The notes: generated by a model not told the origin, from the sequence alone. A stretch of 64,000 nt of DNA from Diplolepis rosae (GCA_030998225.1 JAPYXD010000484.1:4092001-4156000), one strand, 5' to 3'; numbered from the stretch's first letter, positions 21,201 to 32,224 are shown. Numbers and translations are program-made.

Positions 21201-22733
21201 AATTGTAAATATTGGTTTATCTAAAAAGTATTTTCCGATTTTTTATTAATGTTTGTATGAAATTTTTCTTCATTGAAAATCGATGTTATATAAGTACATA
21301 TGTGCCATTATTATCCTTGAGCTTTTGCCATTTTTCAGGTAGTTTCATAATTCCATCGGTATAGAACTTCTATGGTTTAGTGGCGAAAAACTTGGCGACA
21401 TGGTTTTCGGCTGCTCTTTTGTTGGCCAATTTTTTCCATCAACGAAGTTTTACAAAGACTGAAACAAATGATAGTTAGATGGTGCAAGATCCTGGCTATA
21501 CCTATGCATCAAAACTTTCCAACCAAGTTTAGTCAATTTTTGGCGAGTCATCAAAGATGTGTGTAGCCTGGCGTTGTCGTGGTGGAACACATCACCCTTT
21601 CTATTGACCAATTCCTGGCGCTTCTTTTGAATTGCTTCCTGTAATCTGGTCAATTGTTGACAGTAAAGTACCGAATCGACCGTTTGACCAGGTTCCAGAA
21701 TTTCATAGTAGACGATTCCCTTTCAATCCCACCATACACTTAGCATCACCTTACTGGCCGGCAATCCGGGCTTTGCAGTCGTTTGTGTCACTTCACCACG
21801 CTTCGACCAGGATCGTTAGCGTTTGACGTTCTCGTATTTTATCCATTTTTCACCACCCGTTATTAATCTCTTAAGAAATGGCTCCATTTCATTGCGTTTT
21901 AACAACGTATCGCAGATTTCGATACGGCTAATTAAATTTCGTGCAGTCAATTCATGTGACACCCAAACATTGAGTTTTTTTGTATATTCAGCCTTTTTCA
22001 AATGATTCCAAACTGTTTAATGGTTGATGCCCAGCGCGTCAGCGATGTCTTGACAGCTTGCATGCCGATCTATCGCGATCAGTTGCAAAATTTTCAAATT
22101 TCCACCACGGAAACGTTCAAACCAACTACGCACGGTACGATCAGTTACAGCATCTTCACCGTAAACAGCATAAATTTCTCTGCATGTTTGTGATACGTTA
22201 TAGCCTTTTCTATAGTGAAAAAGCATCACATGCCGTATTTCTACAGAAATTTCACTCATTTTCAAACGTTTATAACTTTTAACACAAACCCTGACTAACA
22301 ATACTCTTCACAAAAATGTAACCTCAAATGCCACCTTTCAAACGCGCGTTCAGTTGACTCAATAGGATTAGTGGTTCCCGATATACTGCTACCAACACCA
22401 TTTACTGTCAAAACTCAGAAAATACTTTTTAAATAACCCAATATAAAAATAATATATCATAAGATACAAGTAAAAATGAATAATTTTTAAGAATATTATA
22501 CTAACGAATGAATTTGATTACAGGGTTTTAAAAAGGAATTCTCGTCACTGCCAGCACTGATTACGCATCATTCTGTAATGCCGGAACTCTTGCCATGTCC
22601 CTTGTCCCTAAGTCGTTACAACCCAAATTTAGCGAATAGTAGCTCTAATAAAGACTTTGCCGATATTGATCTAGAGCCAGATTACAAATCCCTCGCAGAC
22701 TTTCGGAAAACAATGGCAAATCTCAATGTCTAA
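9205..22733 (+). CDS. SH2-domain adaptor protein, 3' part of gene (4 exons)
   Basis: Exons 9205-9599, 20489-20710, 20836-21007 and 22524-22733 join with AG/GT sites and matching phases, ending at TAA. The first visible exon starts after TTTTAG in frame, so the gene's 5' end lies outside the window. The N-terminal part is a Ser/Asn-rich, probably disordered linker (SSSQQSSPSSNESNSP), followed by a PPPLPER proline motif. The SH2 domain begins APWFQAGIPR; its phosphotyrosine-binding strand is GAFMVREST, with the invariant Arg present, then CFALSLRVP, HYLILRTNKGYKIK and LITHHSVMPELLPCPLSL. About 40 residues after the domain end the protein, so SH2 is C-terminal. SH2 domains bind phosphotyrosine peptides in signalling. 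The exact family (tensin-like, RIN-like or other) was not settled. Intron 1 (10.9 kb) and intron 3 contain transposons. Confidence 0.85.
10370..10590. repeat. Degenerate GAGCCTC/CCTCTT-rich low-complexity tract
   Basis: The motif AGCCTC or CCTCTTTA(A/G)(A/C)GCC recurs every 15-30 bases over about 200 bp (GCCTCATTTGAGCCTCTTGG, then further AAGCCTCC, ACCTCTTTAAAGCC and GAGCCTCACACC). It is a decayed short tandem or interspersed repeat of unknown origin. Confidence 0.5.
10843..10867. repeat. (GTCT)n microsatellite
   Basis: About six uninterrupted copies of the tetranucleotide GTCT. It is followed by AGGTCGTGTGCGGCATAACT and an AT-rich tract with repeated AAAATATGTGAGATACGAAA-type phrases to about 11650, which looks like part of a dispersed repeat inside the Mutator-like element. 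Confidence 0.8.
12117..13810 (+). pseudogene. Mutator-like transposase pseudogene
   Basis: Three consecutive plus-strand frame blocks match the order of the arthropod Mutator-like transposase domain (PF20700 type, from family knowledge). The N-terminal region has SAFGYRIVNFIANFTMLSQI. The middle has LTVSGNGSWRKRGFSSLNG, YCKECEYWEKK, TEYEEWHDLHEKHCDANLSG and SAGKMESDAVVEMFSRFESK. The C-terminal part has LGTRLRNLKKEVK, DGRRKLTGKLIDELIMYYGL and LGGFTQNTNESLNAVVW. In-frame stops near 12470 and 12718, frameshifts at about 13030-13150 and a terminal stop at 13741 inside homologous sequence make it non-functional. The family's usual Asp in the DGSW-type motif reads Asn here (12744-12746). It lies between long inverted repeats that define the transposon. 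Confidence 0.75.
14375..14484. mobile_element. 110-bp MITE inside a Mutator-like TIR
   Basis: A perfect 16-bp inverted repeat (CTTTTTTCTAATAATT / AATTATTAGAAAAAAG) bounds a 110-bp AT-rich insert. The corresponding point of the left TIR of the surrounding element (about 9859) is an uninterrupted empty site, which proves insertion. Confidence 0.8.
15353..16313. mobile_element. TIR element with internal tandem duplications
   Basis: The ends CACTGGGAAAAAA (left) and TTTTTTTCCCCAGTG (right) are inverted. A unit of about 131 bp starting at 15357 is repeated at 15488 (ATGGTGAAATCAACGGGAAG, AGTCCCGTCGCC, GGTGAATCACCGGTG). A longer unit of about 340 bp (AACGTAAAATCACCCAAAAA, CAGCTGTGGCAATACTCGC, CGTTAACATTCCCGGTGAAT) is repeated at about 15607 and 15950. 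GC content is well above the flanks. No coding frame is supported. Confidence 0.7.
16314..17380. other. Intronic AT-rich DNA, no supported feature
   Basis: A 99-codon open frame on the minus strand (16957-17256) has no recognised motif. A short palindrome, CATGCCTCTAGGCATG, lies near 17070. Nothing else could be supported. Confidence 0.35.
17507..18959. mobile_element. Inner TIR element, about 1.45 kb, non-coding
   Basis: The left end GGAGAAAAATAGTTAAAGTA, continuing through ATTTTACTCAACT and GGGACATAAGGACA, is inverted at the right end with about 90% agreement over the first 60 bases. The interior has no transposase-like frame. Its first 11 bases equal the terminal motif of the Mutator-like element at 9792-14552. 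Confidence 0.7.
18968..19112. repeat. 145-bp AT-rich palindrome
   Basis: GTATAATTTTGCATTATAAT and following AT-rich bases pair with the inverted copy ending ATTATAATGCAAAATTATAC. The arms are about 35 bp around a loop that includes GCAGACTCCAGCTG. Confidence 0.65.
21212..22441 (-). mobile_element. Mariner element in SH2-gene intron
   Basis: TTGGTTTATCTAAAAAGTAT at the left end and its inverted counterpart at the right end (ATACTTTTTAAATAACCCAA) bound 1230 bp, a standard mariner length. TA flanks both ends. The transposase is on the minus strand, opposite to the host gene, and is inactive. Confidence 0.85.
21450..22259 (-). pseudogene. Mariner transposase pseudogene (first catalytic Asp replaced)
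   Basis: Three minus-strand blocks together span most of a mariner transposase of about 340 residues. The N-terminal block (ISVEIRHVMLFHYRKGYN, TDRTVRSWFERFRGGN) holds the DNA-binding helix-turn-helix. The middle has WVSHELTARNLISRIEICD and LLKRNEMEPFLKRLITGGEKWI. The C-terminal part has KRQELVNRKGDVFHHDNARLH and QDLAPSNYHLFQSL. The first catalytic Asp (normally T-G-D-E-K-W) is Gly (codon at 21852-21854). The third position, in the S-x-D-L-A-P block, is kept as Asp. Frame breaks near 22010 and 21700-21815 also prevent translation. Confidence 0.8.
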
Positions 22734-24526
22734 TTGTTCTCACGAAAATCCATTATTTGAGAATGATTTAATCAAAGCGACACTCAATGTTTCTGAAAAT
22801 AAGTAAAATTGCGTAGCTTTAACAAACTGAATGCATTTGTATCTATTTAAATAGGTACCTAGAGTAAACAGCGCAATCTTATAAAAACGTCATCACTTCA
22901 CGAGAAGCTCTCTATTAAACTAAATGAATGGCATACTATTCACTTGGTTACTACAACTGCAGCATATCAACCTTCATTCAACTCCAAGAGCGAAGTAATT
23001 GTTTTACTGATTCCACAAAGTCGTTTTGCTTATTTATTTTATTTAAAGAGTCTAATTTTTAGGACTCTGCTGAATTAGAAAAACAATTTCATTTCGCCAA
23101 TCTGGTCGAAAAAAGAAGATTCCAGGTGAAATAAATTATTTAAAATTTATTAGAAAAAAAGAATTGTACAGATTTTATTGAAACTTCACTTAAATTCTTT
23201 TTTTTTCAAACTCGAATCCAAACGTGGCTCTTAGGTATAACAGAATAACTATCCAAATTTCTAGAGCTTTGCGAGACTCTGTGTGAAATTTGATAACGAT
23301 GTGAAAAAGTGAACAAGTGCAATATGAAAGATCTTTTACGAAGCGATAAAGTTTATATCGGGAAATTAAAATCCTAGTCTAGTCTTTGAATTGTGTCACT
23401 GAAGTATGGGATTGAATCAAAATTTAAGTGCAATCGTTTAGTGCTGCAGATTAGTATTTAAAAAATGAAATAATTTTATAAAATCGAAAAACTGAGTTTT
23501 TCTGCTATCCTTAGGAACCACCCAATACATTTTGTGTATTAGATTCAGATAAGCGCTAAAATCAAACTATATGTAAATCTAGGAGCCAGGAACCTGCCAA
23601 GTTTTTTATATCATAATAAGGAGATCGCTCGATTATATTTAGACTCAATCCCGGATGAAATGCTAATGGCAAATTGGCTAATGCCAAAGAGGAACAGATC
23701 CGTATCCTGCGTCTGTTATTTGTAATACTAGGATGAAAGCAGTGAGAAGAATCATTGGCTAAAATTAGCTTTGAAATATCTTCGCCACTGGATCTGATGT
23801 GCGATACACCTAGACCTCCATTCATACTGCTGACTCCAAACTCTGACGATGATATAATCTTTGCACTCCTGCTGTATTCATAATGCCGACTACTGACAAA
23901 ATGAAAACTCAACAGAAAGAAATCCAATTTTACAGATTAACATTTTTAAATATAAACTAAAATAAATATTTATTTAAATTTATATTTAATGTGCGATATT
24001 CTTTGAAATTTGGAGGTATTAAATGTCGGACCTGTGTTGAAATATTCGACGTAAAATTGAAACTAAGTCCAGACAACACAAGCTTAGCGAATATAATTTG
24101 CTTATGAAAATGTAACCGAGCTATTTTCCATAAAGTTGCAAGTAGAATTGTGACAATGTTTATTTTTAAAGTAAACGTGAGCGCATATTTTTCATTTTTA
24201 TACTGTATTGTCTGAGACAAAAGAAAGAAAGAAAGAGAATAAAAAAGACAGACTATCCACCAACATTTTTGGTAATGATAATGTCTTTAAATATTGTAAA
24301 GTTACATTTTAGTATTAAATATTGTTTGTTAGATATTTATTGGGAAATAAAGAATTTCGTGATACAGTTTGATTTTTTTCTGTAAACCTAAATCCATTGA
24401 CTCACATTCTCACTACAAAATAAATTCGTATTGAATTGAGTATTGAAATAATGAATTTGAATAGAATATGAAATTCTAAAATATCAAAGTATAATAAAAA
24501 AATGAGGATATATTATTACAAAGCTT
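22734..24526. other. Probable 3' UTR of the SH2 gene plus spacer
   Basis: No supported gene. An AATAAA at about 24346 could serve as the SH2 gene's poly(A) signal, which would give a 3' UTR of about 1.6 kb, but this is a guess. A 121-codon minus-strand frame (23562-23927) has no recognisable domain. Confidence 0.35.
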
Positions 24527-25907
24527 TTATTCTAAGACTTTATCGAAGTCGAAATTCGAGTAACACGAAAACTGATTTCCTAAGTTATTTCTATGTCGAG
24601 GTACAAATTCACATTTCCTCACGTCAAGTAGTTTTTCTAACAGTTCTTTCATAACTGCACCTGGAAAAAATAATAAGACTATAATTAAACTACACTATAA
24701 AATTAGAGAATACAAAACGGATTGTTTTACTTAATAGTTTCACCTGTACAGATTATGATTTTTCCTTTGTTTAAGGACTTTATTGTAGTGGCAGTTTTTG
24801 TCAAACATTCCTCAGATAAAAAAGGTGGATCTGCTATTACAAGATCGTAACTTTCGATTAATATGTGTGGAAAATTTAAGGGGTCATTGTAATCATATGG
24901 AACAAAATCAGAACCAAAAGCACTGAAACGTTCGTCGAATTCAAAAAGCGTTACTGCAATCACAAAATTAAATTACATTTTTAAATAACATACATTCAAG
25001 TACACGTAAATTAACATTTAATGATTTGAAATTTTCTCTATAAATGTTTTTTAGTGCCCTTACCCTGTAAACGGGGGTGTTGACTCCTAACGCATTTTTC
25101 AAAATGTTATAATGATAGAAAAAGTCTGCAAAAATGTATATATGTAGCATCATTCAACCTTCCAGTTTATGGATGAATAAAAAAACTGAACGGGAAAATT
25201 TTTTAAATATACAATCTTGCCACATCTAATTTCAAAATTTCAAACGTGGTTTGATTTTGATCAGACACGAAGAAACCCCATTTACAAAGTATTAATATTT
25301 CTTTTTAACATACAAAGTACGTTAGAAGAAATGAAAAGTATTATAGGCGTATATTGCATTTATAAATTCATTGATCTTTGTTTTTGTGAAATTTACCTTC
25401 TCTGTCACCGCAATTTTTTTTAATACTTTTGTACAAAGTTGGACATGAAACTAGAGCAATTTTCCCAGTATTTTCTGTAGAATTAATAGCACCTTTTGTT
25501 AATTTATCAATTGTTTCATTGTCGTACCAAAATTGACTCAATTGCTGTAATAAAGAAAGTAATTTTAATCTTAAGTGATTATGATAATTCATTATTTAAA
25601 AAAAAATTATAATATTTTTAAAATTTGAAACTATTTTATTTACATATAATAGTTAAAACGGATCATCGAATTCCAAAAGCTTGTATTTAAACAAGCATAC
25701 AATAAAATACACAATTTAAATGTAAATAGAGTCGACGATTTTTTAGCAAGATTTGATTATTATTAATTTAAATGAATAATTTAAAACTTACCCAATTTTC
25801 CTCAAATAAAACTTCGTTATCCAAGACATTTTGTTCTAATTTTTCTCTCTCTTCTCTCTCAGTATAAAATTCCTGAAGAGCAGCAAGGGTGGATGGACAC
25901 AAACATG

Positions 25908-25940
<33 letters not shown>

Positions 25941-25968
25941 TATTATCATTTATATTTAGATTACTCAT
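24527..25968 (-). CDS. EEF1AKMT1: EEF1A lysine methyltransferase 1 (N6AMT2/EFM5 family)
   Basis: Exons on the minus strand are 25792-25968, 25397-25544, 24744-24953 and 24527-24660. GT-AG sites and phases agree and the total is 669 nt (222 aa), close to the usual 210-220. The family methylates a lysine of translation elongation factor eEF1A in the cytoplasm using S-adenosylmethionine. Seen: an acidic N-terminus with nine Asp, the signature [31 protein letters not shown], the SAM-fold strand [26 protein letters not shown], the catalytic-site motif [23 protein letters not shown] and a C-terminus with [15 protein letters not shown]. Met at 25968 is preferred; an in-frame Met three codons upstream (25977) is possible. 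The gene looks intact. Confidence 0.92.
25911..25943 (-). repeat. Trinucleotide (GAT)n repeat coding poly-Asp
   Basis: About nine to ten CAT units on the plus strand (GAT on the coding strand) encode the Asp run near the start of EEF1AKMT1. The run then degenerates to AT-richer codons. It is a coding microsatellite likely to vary in length. Confidence 0.8.
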
Positions 25969-26086
25969 AATGCACAATCACTTAATAATCAAGTACAATA
26001 AGAAAATAAGAACTTTCAATTCTTGATATAGATTTTTATTTTAGGAATTTTAAGGTTAAGATTTTACATAGTGACCGTAGCAGAAG

Positions 26087-26101
26087 ATCGTAGTCACATT
26101 G
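26087..26101. repeat. LINE target-site duplication, 3' side copy
   Basis: ATCGTAGTCACATTG is identical to 32225-32239. The last base may belong to either the duplication or the element. Confidence 0.8.
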
Positions 26102-26507
26102 TAACTTGTAACTTTGTAACTTTGTCTCTCTTCCTATGTATGGAAGAGAATAGCCTAGGTTCGGAAGCGGTAAGCACTCCGGCACGAAATTTGTGTGTAA
26201 CCTATCTGGCCATGGCCATGAGTCAAAAGACACAGGTAGATGAGAGTGGATAGGATCACTCAGGTGGGGGTGAACAAAGGCATTAAAGATCGATTATGGG
26301 ATGGAAAACGTACCCATTAGAAGAAAAATACTGTGCTTTGGAGATCATTTTTATTGTTCATTTATTTTTATTCTTTGTATTTACAGCAAAATTTTATCGA
26401 TAGATTAACTAATATTTGAAACTGTTTACTAACTACAGCACCCTCTTGGGAGAATTTCGGTGAAGTTCGCTCGGATGGAGGGGATTAAATGCATAGGTTA
26501 GTTGAAT

Positions 26508-29500
26508 TTAAGAACTGAAATATAAGATGGATACCTCGGCCATTAGGATTGGACAGGAATGACTCGATGCAATATGGCGGGAAAAATTTGAGTCGTCTAA
26601 GGCGGTTTTCGAGTAGTGAACGCGGTTGAGAAAAATTGGGACATGCCCAGACAATATGATTAATGTCTTGATTTTCATCTCCACAGTGGGCGCAAGTTGC
26701 GGAGTCTGAAAGGTTTTTCTGGCTAGGCTAGCCGCAAGGTTGTAGTGATTTGCTCGGAGTCTAGAGATTGTAACAATGAATTTGCGGTTTGCTTTAGATT
26801 TAGCATACCAGGGTCGGGAATGATGGGAGGGATCAAAGAAGGTAGAGAAATAGTAGAGACCCTTACGTTCCACCCTTGAGACTTGCTTCCATTGAGCTTC
26901 AACGTGAGAGAAGTGACCCTGAAGGGAAAGGGCCCAAATATCTGTGTGAGGGAGTTTAGTTTGAGTAAGGAGGCCCTCAGAAGAGGCCAATCTGGCCAGG
27001 TTATCTGCAGTTTCATTGCCTGGGATGCCCCTGTGGCCAGGGAGCCAGACTAGATCAATGGTAAGACCAGAGCAATGAGCAACATATAGAAGATTTCGAA
27101 GCTTAAGAAGCAAGAATGAAGAAGAGGACAGTGTTGCGAGACTAAGAGAAGCCTGCAACACACTCTTAGCATCAGAGAAAATAACAGAGAAAGAGATATC
27201 TTTTTCAATAATATATTGGATAGATTCACAAATAGCCATTGTCTCGGCAGTAAATATGGATGCATGCTCAGAGACCCTAAATTGCATTTCCAAATCCAAA
27301 AAGGGGGCGTAGATGGCAAAGCCCACTGGAGAATCGGTTTTCTTAGACCCATCAGTATAGAAGTGAGTATAATTAGCATAATGAATGGAAATGAAGGAAT
27401 TAAAAACAGATTCAGGGTTCGGACTATTGTCAATAGAGATACCGATTGATAGGTCAACAGATGGCTCGAAAAACATAGATGGATATGGGAGTAGAAATTG
27501 TAATGGTGTGGCAGAATTGAGGACTCTTGGTTTGTAGCCCCCAAATTTTTGATACGATTTGAGCAGAAGAAAATTTTTAATTTGATTAAATTTGGGTTTA
27601 GAATATCTAAGAATGTTAGTAAGTCTATTAAGAATGGGAAAAATGGGATGGCATGCGGATTGGAAGGTTTTGATAAGGAATTTATCAGAGATTAATTGGA
27701 ATCGATCAATAATGGGGAACTCGCCCAGTTCTGATTGCATGACTATGATCGGAGTAGATATACGATATCCCATGATAACTCTCAAAATTTTATTGTGTAG
27801 TTTGGTAAGTTTAGTATATAGTTTGCTGTTTTTGCATATAGAAAGTGCGTGGCAACCATATTCGAAAGAACTGCGGCAAAGGGCCTGATAAAGAATCTGT
27901 AAAATGCGAGGATGTGAGCCCCACCATGTGCCCGCCAAGCATTTCAAAAGGTTAAGGATTTTTGACCCATGGTCAATGAGTTTTGTAAGGTGTAATTCCC
28001 AGGAGAGGGAGCTCTGCAAGATAACTCCCAAAAATTTGACGTTATTTGAGCGAGAGACAACCTGGTTATCTATTCGGAGGCTTAAAGATTCCGGTAACTG
28101 ATTAGTAGGAGTTGGGAAGAAGACAAGTTTAGATTTGGAAGGGGATATGGAGAGACCACGTTTCTTCAAAAAGGTGTTCACGTTGTTCGCGCTTTCCTGA
28201 AGAATAGCAATGCAATTGTCCCCATCATTAGAGGAAGCGTACAAGACTAAGTCATCTGCATACTCGAGAATGTCGCAATGTGGATGTAGTAGTTTATGAA
28301 TGTTCTTGGTGTAGATGTTGTATAAAAGGGGGCTAAGAACACAGCCCTGTGGAAGTCCCCTGCGGAAAATATGGGGTCCTTTGTTTTCTCCATTTATGCG
28401 AAAATAAACGTAACGAACAGTAGTGAGGTTGAATATGAACTTACATACCTTCCAAGGAAGGCCCAAGTTGATCAGATCCCAAATGAGTATATTAGGAATC
28501 ACATTATCATAAGCAGCTGCAATATCCAGAAACAGACAGGCAGAAATCATACTCGAAGAGGTTGCCAAGTGTAATTTTGAAGAAAGTATCGCTAAATTGT
28601 CCGCACAAGAGCGGCCCCTCCTAAAGCCATACTGAAAAGGGAGAGCAAACCCTTGTTTTCTGTCCAGAAATATAGCCGTTGTTGAACCAGCTTTTCCATG
28701 AGTTTAAGGAAACAGGAAGCCAGAGCGATGGGTCGAAATTTGCGGAGGGTGGATTTTGGAAGAAGAAAGACAAGAAAGTTTCTCCAGCTCGAAGGAAAAG
28801 CACCCGTTTCAAAAATATTGTTGAAAATATGAAGAAGGCGTGTGAGAGAGGTTTCAGGTAGATTTTGAATAACAAGAAAACTAATTCTGTCCAAACCAGG
28901 GGAAGAATCAGTTTTAGAATTTTTAAGAACTGTCAGGAGTTCTTTGAGGTTAAATGGAGGGGAGAAAATATGGTCCTCTTGAGCAGGTTCTGTAGCTAGT
29001 GTAGAGGAGGATGAAGGAGTATTAGTGTAGTTAGCGTCAGTGAAAGAAACTGGGAGGGGAGGAATTTCAATGTTGGAGAAGTCATTGGACATTTTGATAA
29101 AATCCTGAATATAAGAATTCATATATTTGATAGTTTCGAGATCAACGGGACAGGTCGTTGGGGATGGGGGGCACAATAGCCTGTGACGAAAACTACGAAC
29201 CTTAGCCCAAACCGTCGATATGGGAGAGTTCACAGAAAGTGATTCACAAAAGGATCGAAAATTCGCGGATTTAATTGATTTTAATCTTTTTGTTGCTTTG
29301 GCTTCCCATTTCTGGTAATCTAGGAAATTTTCATATGTAGAGGAATGTAAATATTTCTTTAGTTTGGCCAATCTCACTCTAACGATTTTCTTACACTCCC
29401 CGTTCCACCATGGCGGTGAGCTAGCATAGACCTTTCGACGGGAAGGCACCCTGTCCAGCTTGGGGTCGGCTTTGTGAAGAGCTTCATCTATGTCATGAAG

Positions 29501-30326
29501 GAAACTCGAATAAGAGTTGACGGATCCTGTTGAGTCAGTTGAAGAGGGTAGGTTAGTGTCTGTATGAATAGATAGGAGGTGAGATTTAAAAATTTTCCAA
29601 TTTACACTTTTAAGGTTGTATTTATGGGAATAAAAGTTATAAAAAGTAAAGGGGACGCCAATTTCGACACTGATTGGGAAGTGATCGCTGCCCATTTTAT
29701 CGGGAAGCACTTGCCAATTCGAGATTAGTTTCAGATTTTTGGAGACCATTGTGAGATCTATAGCGGATTTATTTTGACCAGGGCGAGAGAAAAGAGTGGG
29801 GTCACCTTTATTAATAATTATGAAGTCTGAATCCAAAATGGCGTCATAAAGGGCTAAACCAGAGGTGCATGCCATGTGGCAGCCCCATGATTGATGGTGT
29901 GAATTTAAATCACCACAAACGATGGAGCAGGGAAAGTCACCAGCAGACTGCAAAAAATTAGGCCAATTAATTGTACCTGGGGGTACGCGGGTTTCGATAA
30001 ACGTTCACAACCAACAAATGGCCAAGGTCAGTGGGAATGCTGATGGCGAGTGTGTCCAGGCAGTTCCCTATGTCAAAAGTTGTATCCACCCTTTTGAAGG
30101 GTATATCATTCCTGACAGCAGTGAGAAGACCCCCTCCCTGACGGTCATCACGATCCTTACGAATTATGTTAAAATTAGGAAGATAAAAATTGATATTAGG
30201 TTTAAGCCAAGTTTCGCATAAAAGGAGAATATCATAATCGGCTGCTATCCTTGAAAGAGAACCTTTTTTGGGGATAAGACTATGACAATTCCATTGAAAA
30301 ATTTTTAGTAGGTTTGCAGATGACAT
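26508..30326 (-). pseudogene. LINE ORF2: endonuclease, reverse transcriptase, RNase H (two frameshifts)
   Basis: From 30326 downwards: an AP-type endonuclease (IFQWNCHSLIPKKG, LLLCETWLKPN, GGGLLTAVRN, then after the first break CGDLNSHHQSWG and GSDHFPI). A linker follows. The reverse transcriptase has SSPGLDRISFLVIQNLP, FRPIALASCFLKLMEKLV, then after the second break CLFLDIAAAYDNVIPN, GLPQGCVLSPLLYNIY and the catalytic EYADDLVLYAS (about 28245-28266). The RNase H keeps its acidic residues in HFYTDGSKKTDSP, FTAETMAICESIQY, FSDAKSVLQAS and GNETADNLARLA. A Cys/His tail follows. Breaks lie at about 29955-29985 and about 28640, each explained by one missing base. All catalytic residues are present, so inactivity rests only on these two sites. 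Confidence 0.9.
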
Positions 30327-30353
30327 ATTGCTAGTAGACGGATAAGATGTGGT

Positions 30354-32008
30354 TTAAAGGAGAGTTGTTGACGTTGAGGACGTGCAGCTGGGTAGTGAAG
30401 AAGCCCTGAGATTAAGCAAAGAGACGAGAGGATTCAGTTGTGATAAGAGTTGCGTCATAAGAGACATTAGTTGAGCGAGAGGTTGAAGGATTTGAGAAGG
30501 AGAAGGTGTCAGAGAAGAAGAGAGGTTGTCCGAATGAGAAAAATTCGAAGCAAATTGACTAGGTGCTGAGGACTGAGAGGGATAGTTTTTTCCCCTGGGG
30601 AAGGAAGAAGGTTTGATAGGGGAGGGTGGTAAGGAGCGAGAGGGTGCAGTCTGATTGAAATTAAGACGTTTTTTTGGATTCGGAGATTGGGTAGGAGCTT
30701 TGGTTTGCAACTGCTTGCGTGGAGACTTAGGTTTATTGATTTTAGATATGTTAGCAAAGGAAGGAGCATGTAAGTTGGTGGAGGTACCTTCAAAAGAGTC
30801 CAAATCCACCTCTCCCAAATTTGGGAAATTAGAGTAGTTGAAAGCAGGGGGTGGGATGATTGTAAGGCTGAGTATGATGTGGACCTAGCAAGAAGAAGGC
30901 GCACATCCAAAGGCGACATGGAATTTTGTGAGGCTTTCTTTTCTCTGTGGTAAAGATTCGAAGCATCCTTAATAGAAGTATTCCGGTAGGCAGCAATTTT
31001 ACGCACCAAAATTTGATCTTGATAAGCTGGACATGTTTTATCAGTGACCAGATGAGAACCATCGCAATTAAGACAGGAAAAGGGGCCCTTTTCTTTTGGG
31101 CACGTGGATCCAGATTGGTGTGGAGGATCGCCGCAGAAACGGCAGCGAGGTCGTTTGCACTGGTTGGCAACATGGCCAAATCTGAAACAATTATAACAGA
31201 TTTTAGGTTGGGAAACGTACGGTGATATTTTTAATCGTAAGTGAAATAGAGTGAGATACTCTGGAACCTCCTGGCCATCAAATCTTAAATAGACTGTAGA
31301 AGTCGGGGATAGTACCCCGTTGTCCTTTTTTGTAACGAATCGTCTGCCACCCAAAATCGGGCATTTTAGGTTGGTAGAGGCGTTTTTAATAAAGTCATCT
31401 ATTGTAATTTCCAGCGGGACATCCCTGATGATTCCCTCTCTGGAAACACGAAAATTGGGGATGAAAGCATTAAGATCGTATTTTTCTAAAATATACAAAC
31501 TTTTTACAATCTTGTTAGCACTCGCACCATCACGACACTCCACGTTCACCCGTGAGAAATTATTTTTAGAGATATTCTTGATAGAATTAGGAAAAGCGGA
31601 ATGTAAAATTTTGCCAATGAGAATAGGATGTTTGGAGACATTAGGGTTTTTAGGTTCCACAACAACGAAATATGGACCCTTGTTGTGGACTGAATAGCTG
31701 TTATTGGGAAGAGGAGCGTGTTCACTAGGACCAGATTTATTCAAAACATGAGGCACTTTTTGTTGGGTAGGTTGGTTGGAGTCCGAAATATGCGAGGAAT
31801 CTCTTTTTTTGGGGTTAGGTTTGTTAGAAACTTCATGATTTGTGACATCATTAAAAATCGTGGAGGAACCAGTAAAGGTTTCATTACTTAAGTTCAAGAG
31901 AGTGCTGTTAATTAAGTTTTCATCTAGAACTGAACATCCATCCACGCTCATATTATCATCATCTTGATCATTCGGGGGGTTATTATTATCCGACGCCATA
32001 TTACGCAA
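30354..32008 (-). pseudogene. LINE ORF1: gag-like RNA-binding protein (one frameshift)
   Basis: ORF1 starts near 32008 with a Met in MRNMASDNNNPPND. After an Asn/Ser-rich N-terminus come a gag-like fold (PYFVVVEPKNPNVSKHP, FRVSREGIIRDVPLEITIDD) and three zinc knuckles (CYNCFRFGHVANQC, CRFCGDPPHQSGSTC, CLNCDGSHLVTDKTC), which bind nucleic acid in the retrotransposon particle. After SALQSSHP (about 30860) the frame is lost, and it resumes as NLGEVDLDSFEGTSTNLHAP to a stop at 30354. One missing base in a C run explains this. Confidence 0.85.
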
Positions 32009-32224
32009 GGTTGCGCAAGGTTATGGCTGGACGGTTGAAAGGCACAGTATTTGGCTTCTTACCTTGTACGTCCACAGGAGTATTGAGATTCTTTAGGAAA
32101 TGATCTCAGAGGAGAAGGAATAAGTCACCGCCAAACACTGGCACAACCAATAAATGAAAACGTTGGAAAAACGTGAACAGCGAAGTATGCCGATCCTTCC
32201 TTGACGAGCTTTCGCAACGGAATC

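Larger units (their letters stand above)
26102..32224 (-). mobile_element. Full-length I/Jockey-type non-LTR retrotransposon (LINE)
   Basis: A 6.1-kb element on the minus strand, flanked by identical 15-bp duplications (26087-26101 and 32225-32239). It has ORF1 with three CCHC knuckles, then ORF2 with AP-endonuclease, reverse transcriptase and RNase H. Its 3' terminus is a short tandem array of GTTACAA-like units rather than poly(A), as in I-group LINEs. Each ORF is interrupted only by single-base frameshifts. Its GC content is higher than the host DNA around it, and together with the intact duplications this points to a recent insertion between EEF1AKMT1 and POLQ. Confidence 0.9.

Noticed and set aside
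23562..23927. 121-codon open frame on the minus strand
   Set aside because: No recognisable domain. It lies opposite the probable 3' UTR of the SH2 gene, with no splice context or neighbouring exon to support it.
30947..31697. Plus-strand open frames within the LINE
   Set aside because: They are antisense to ORF1 and have no independent support.
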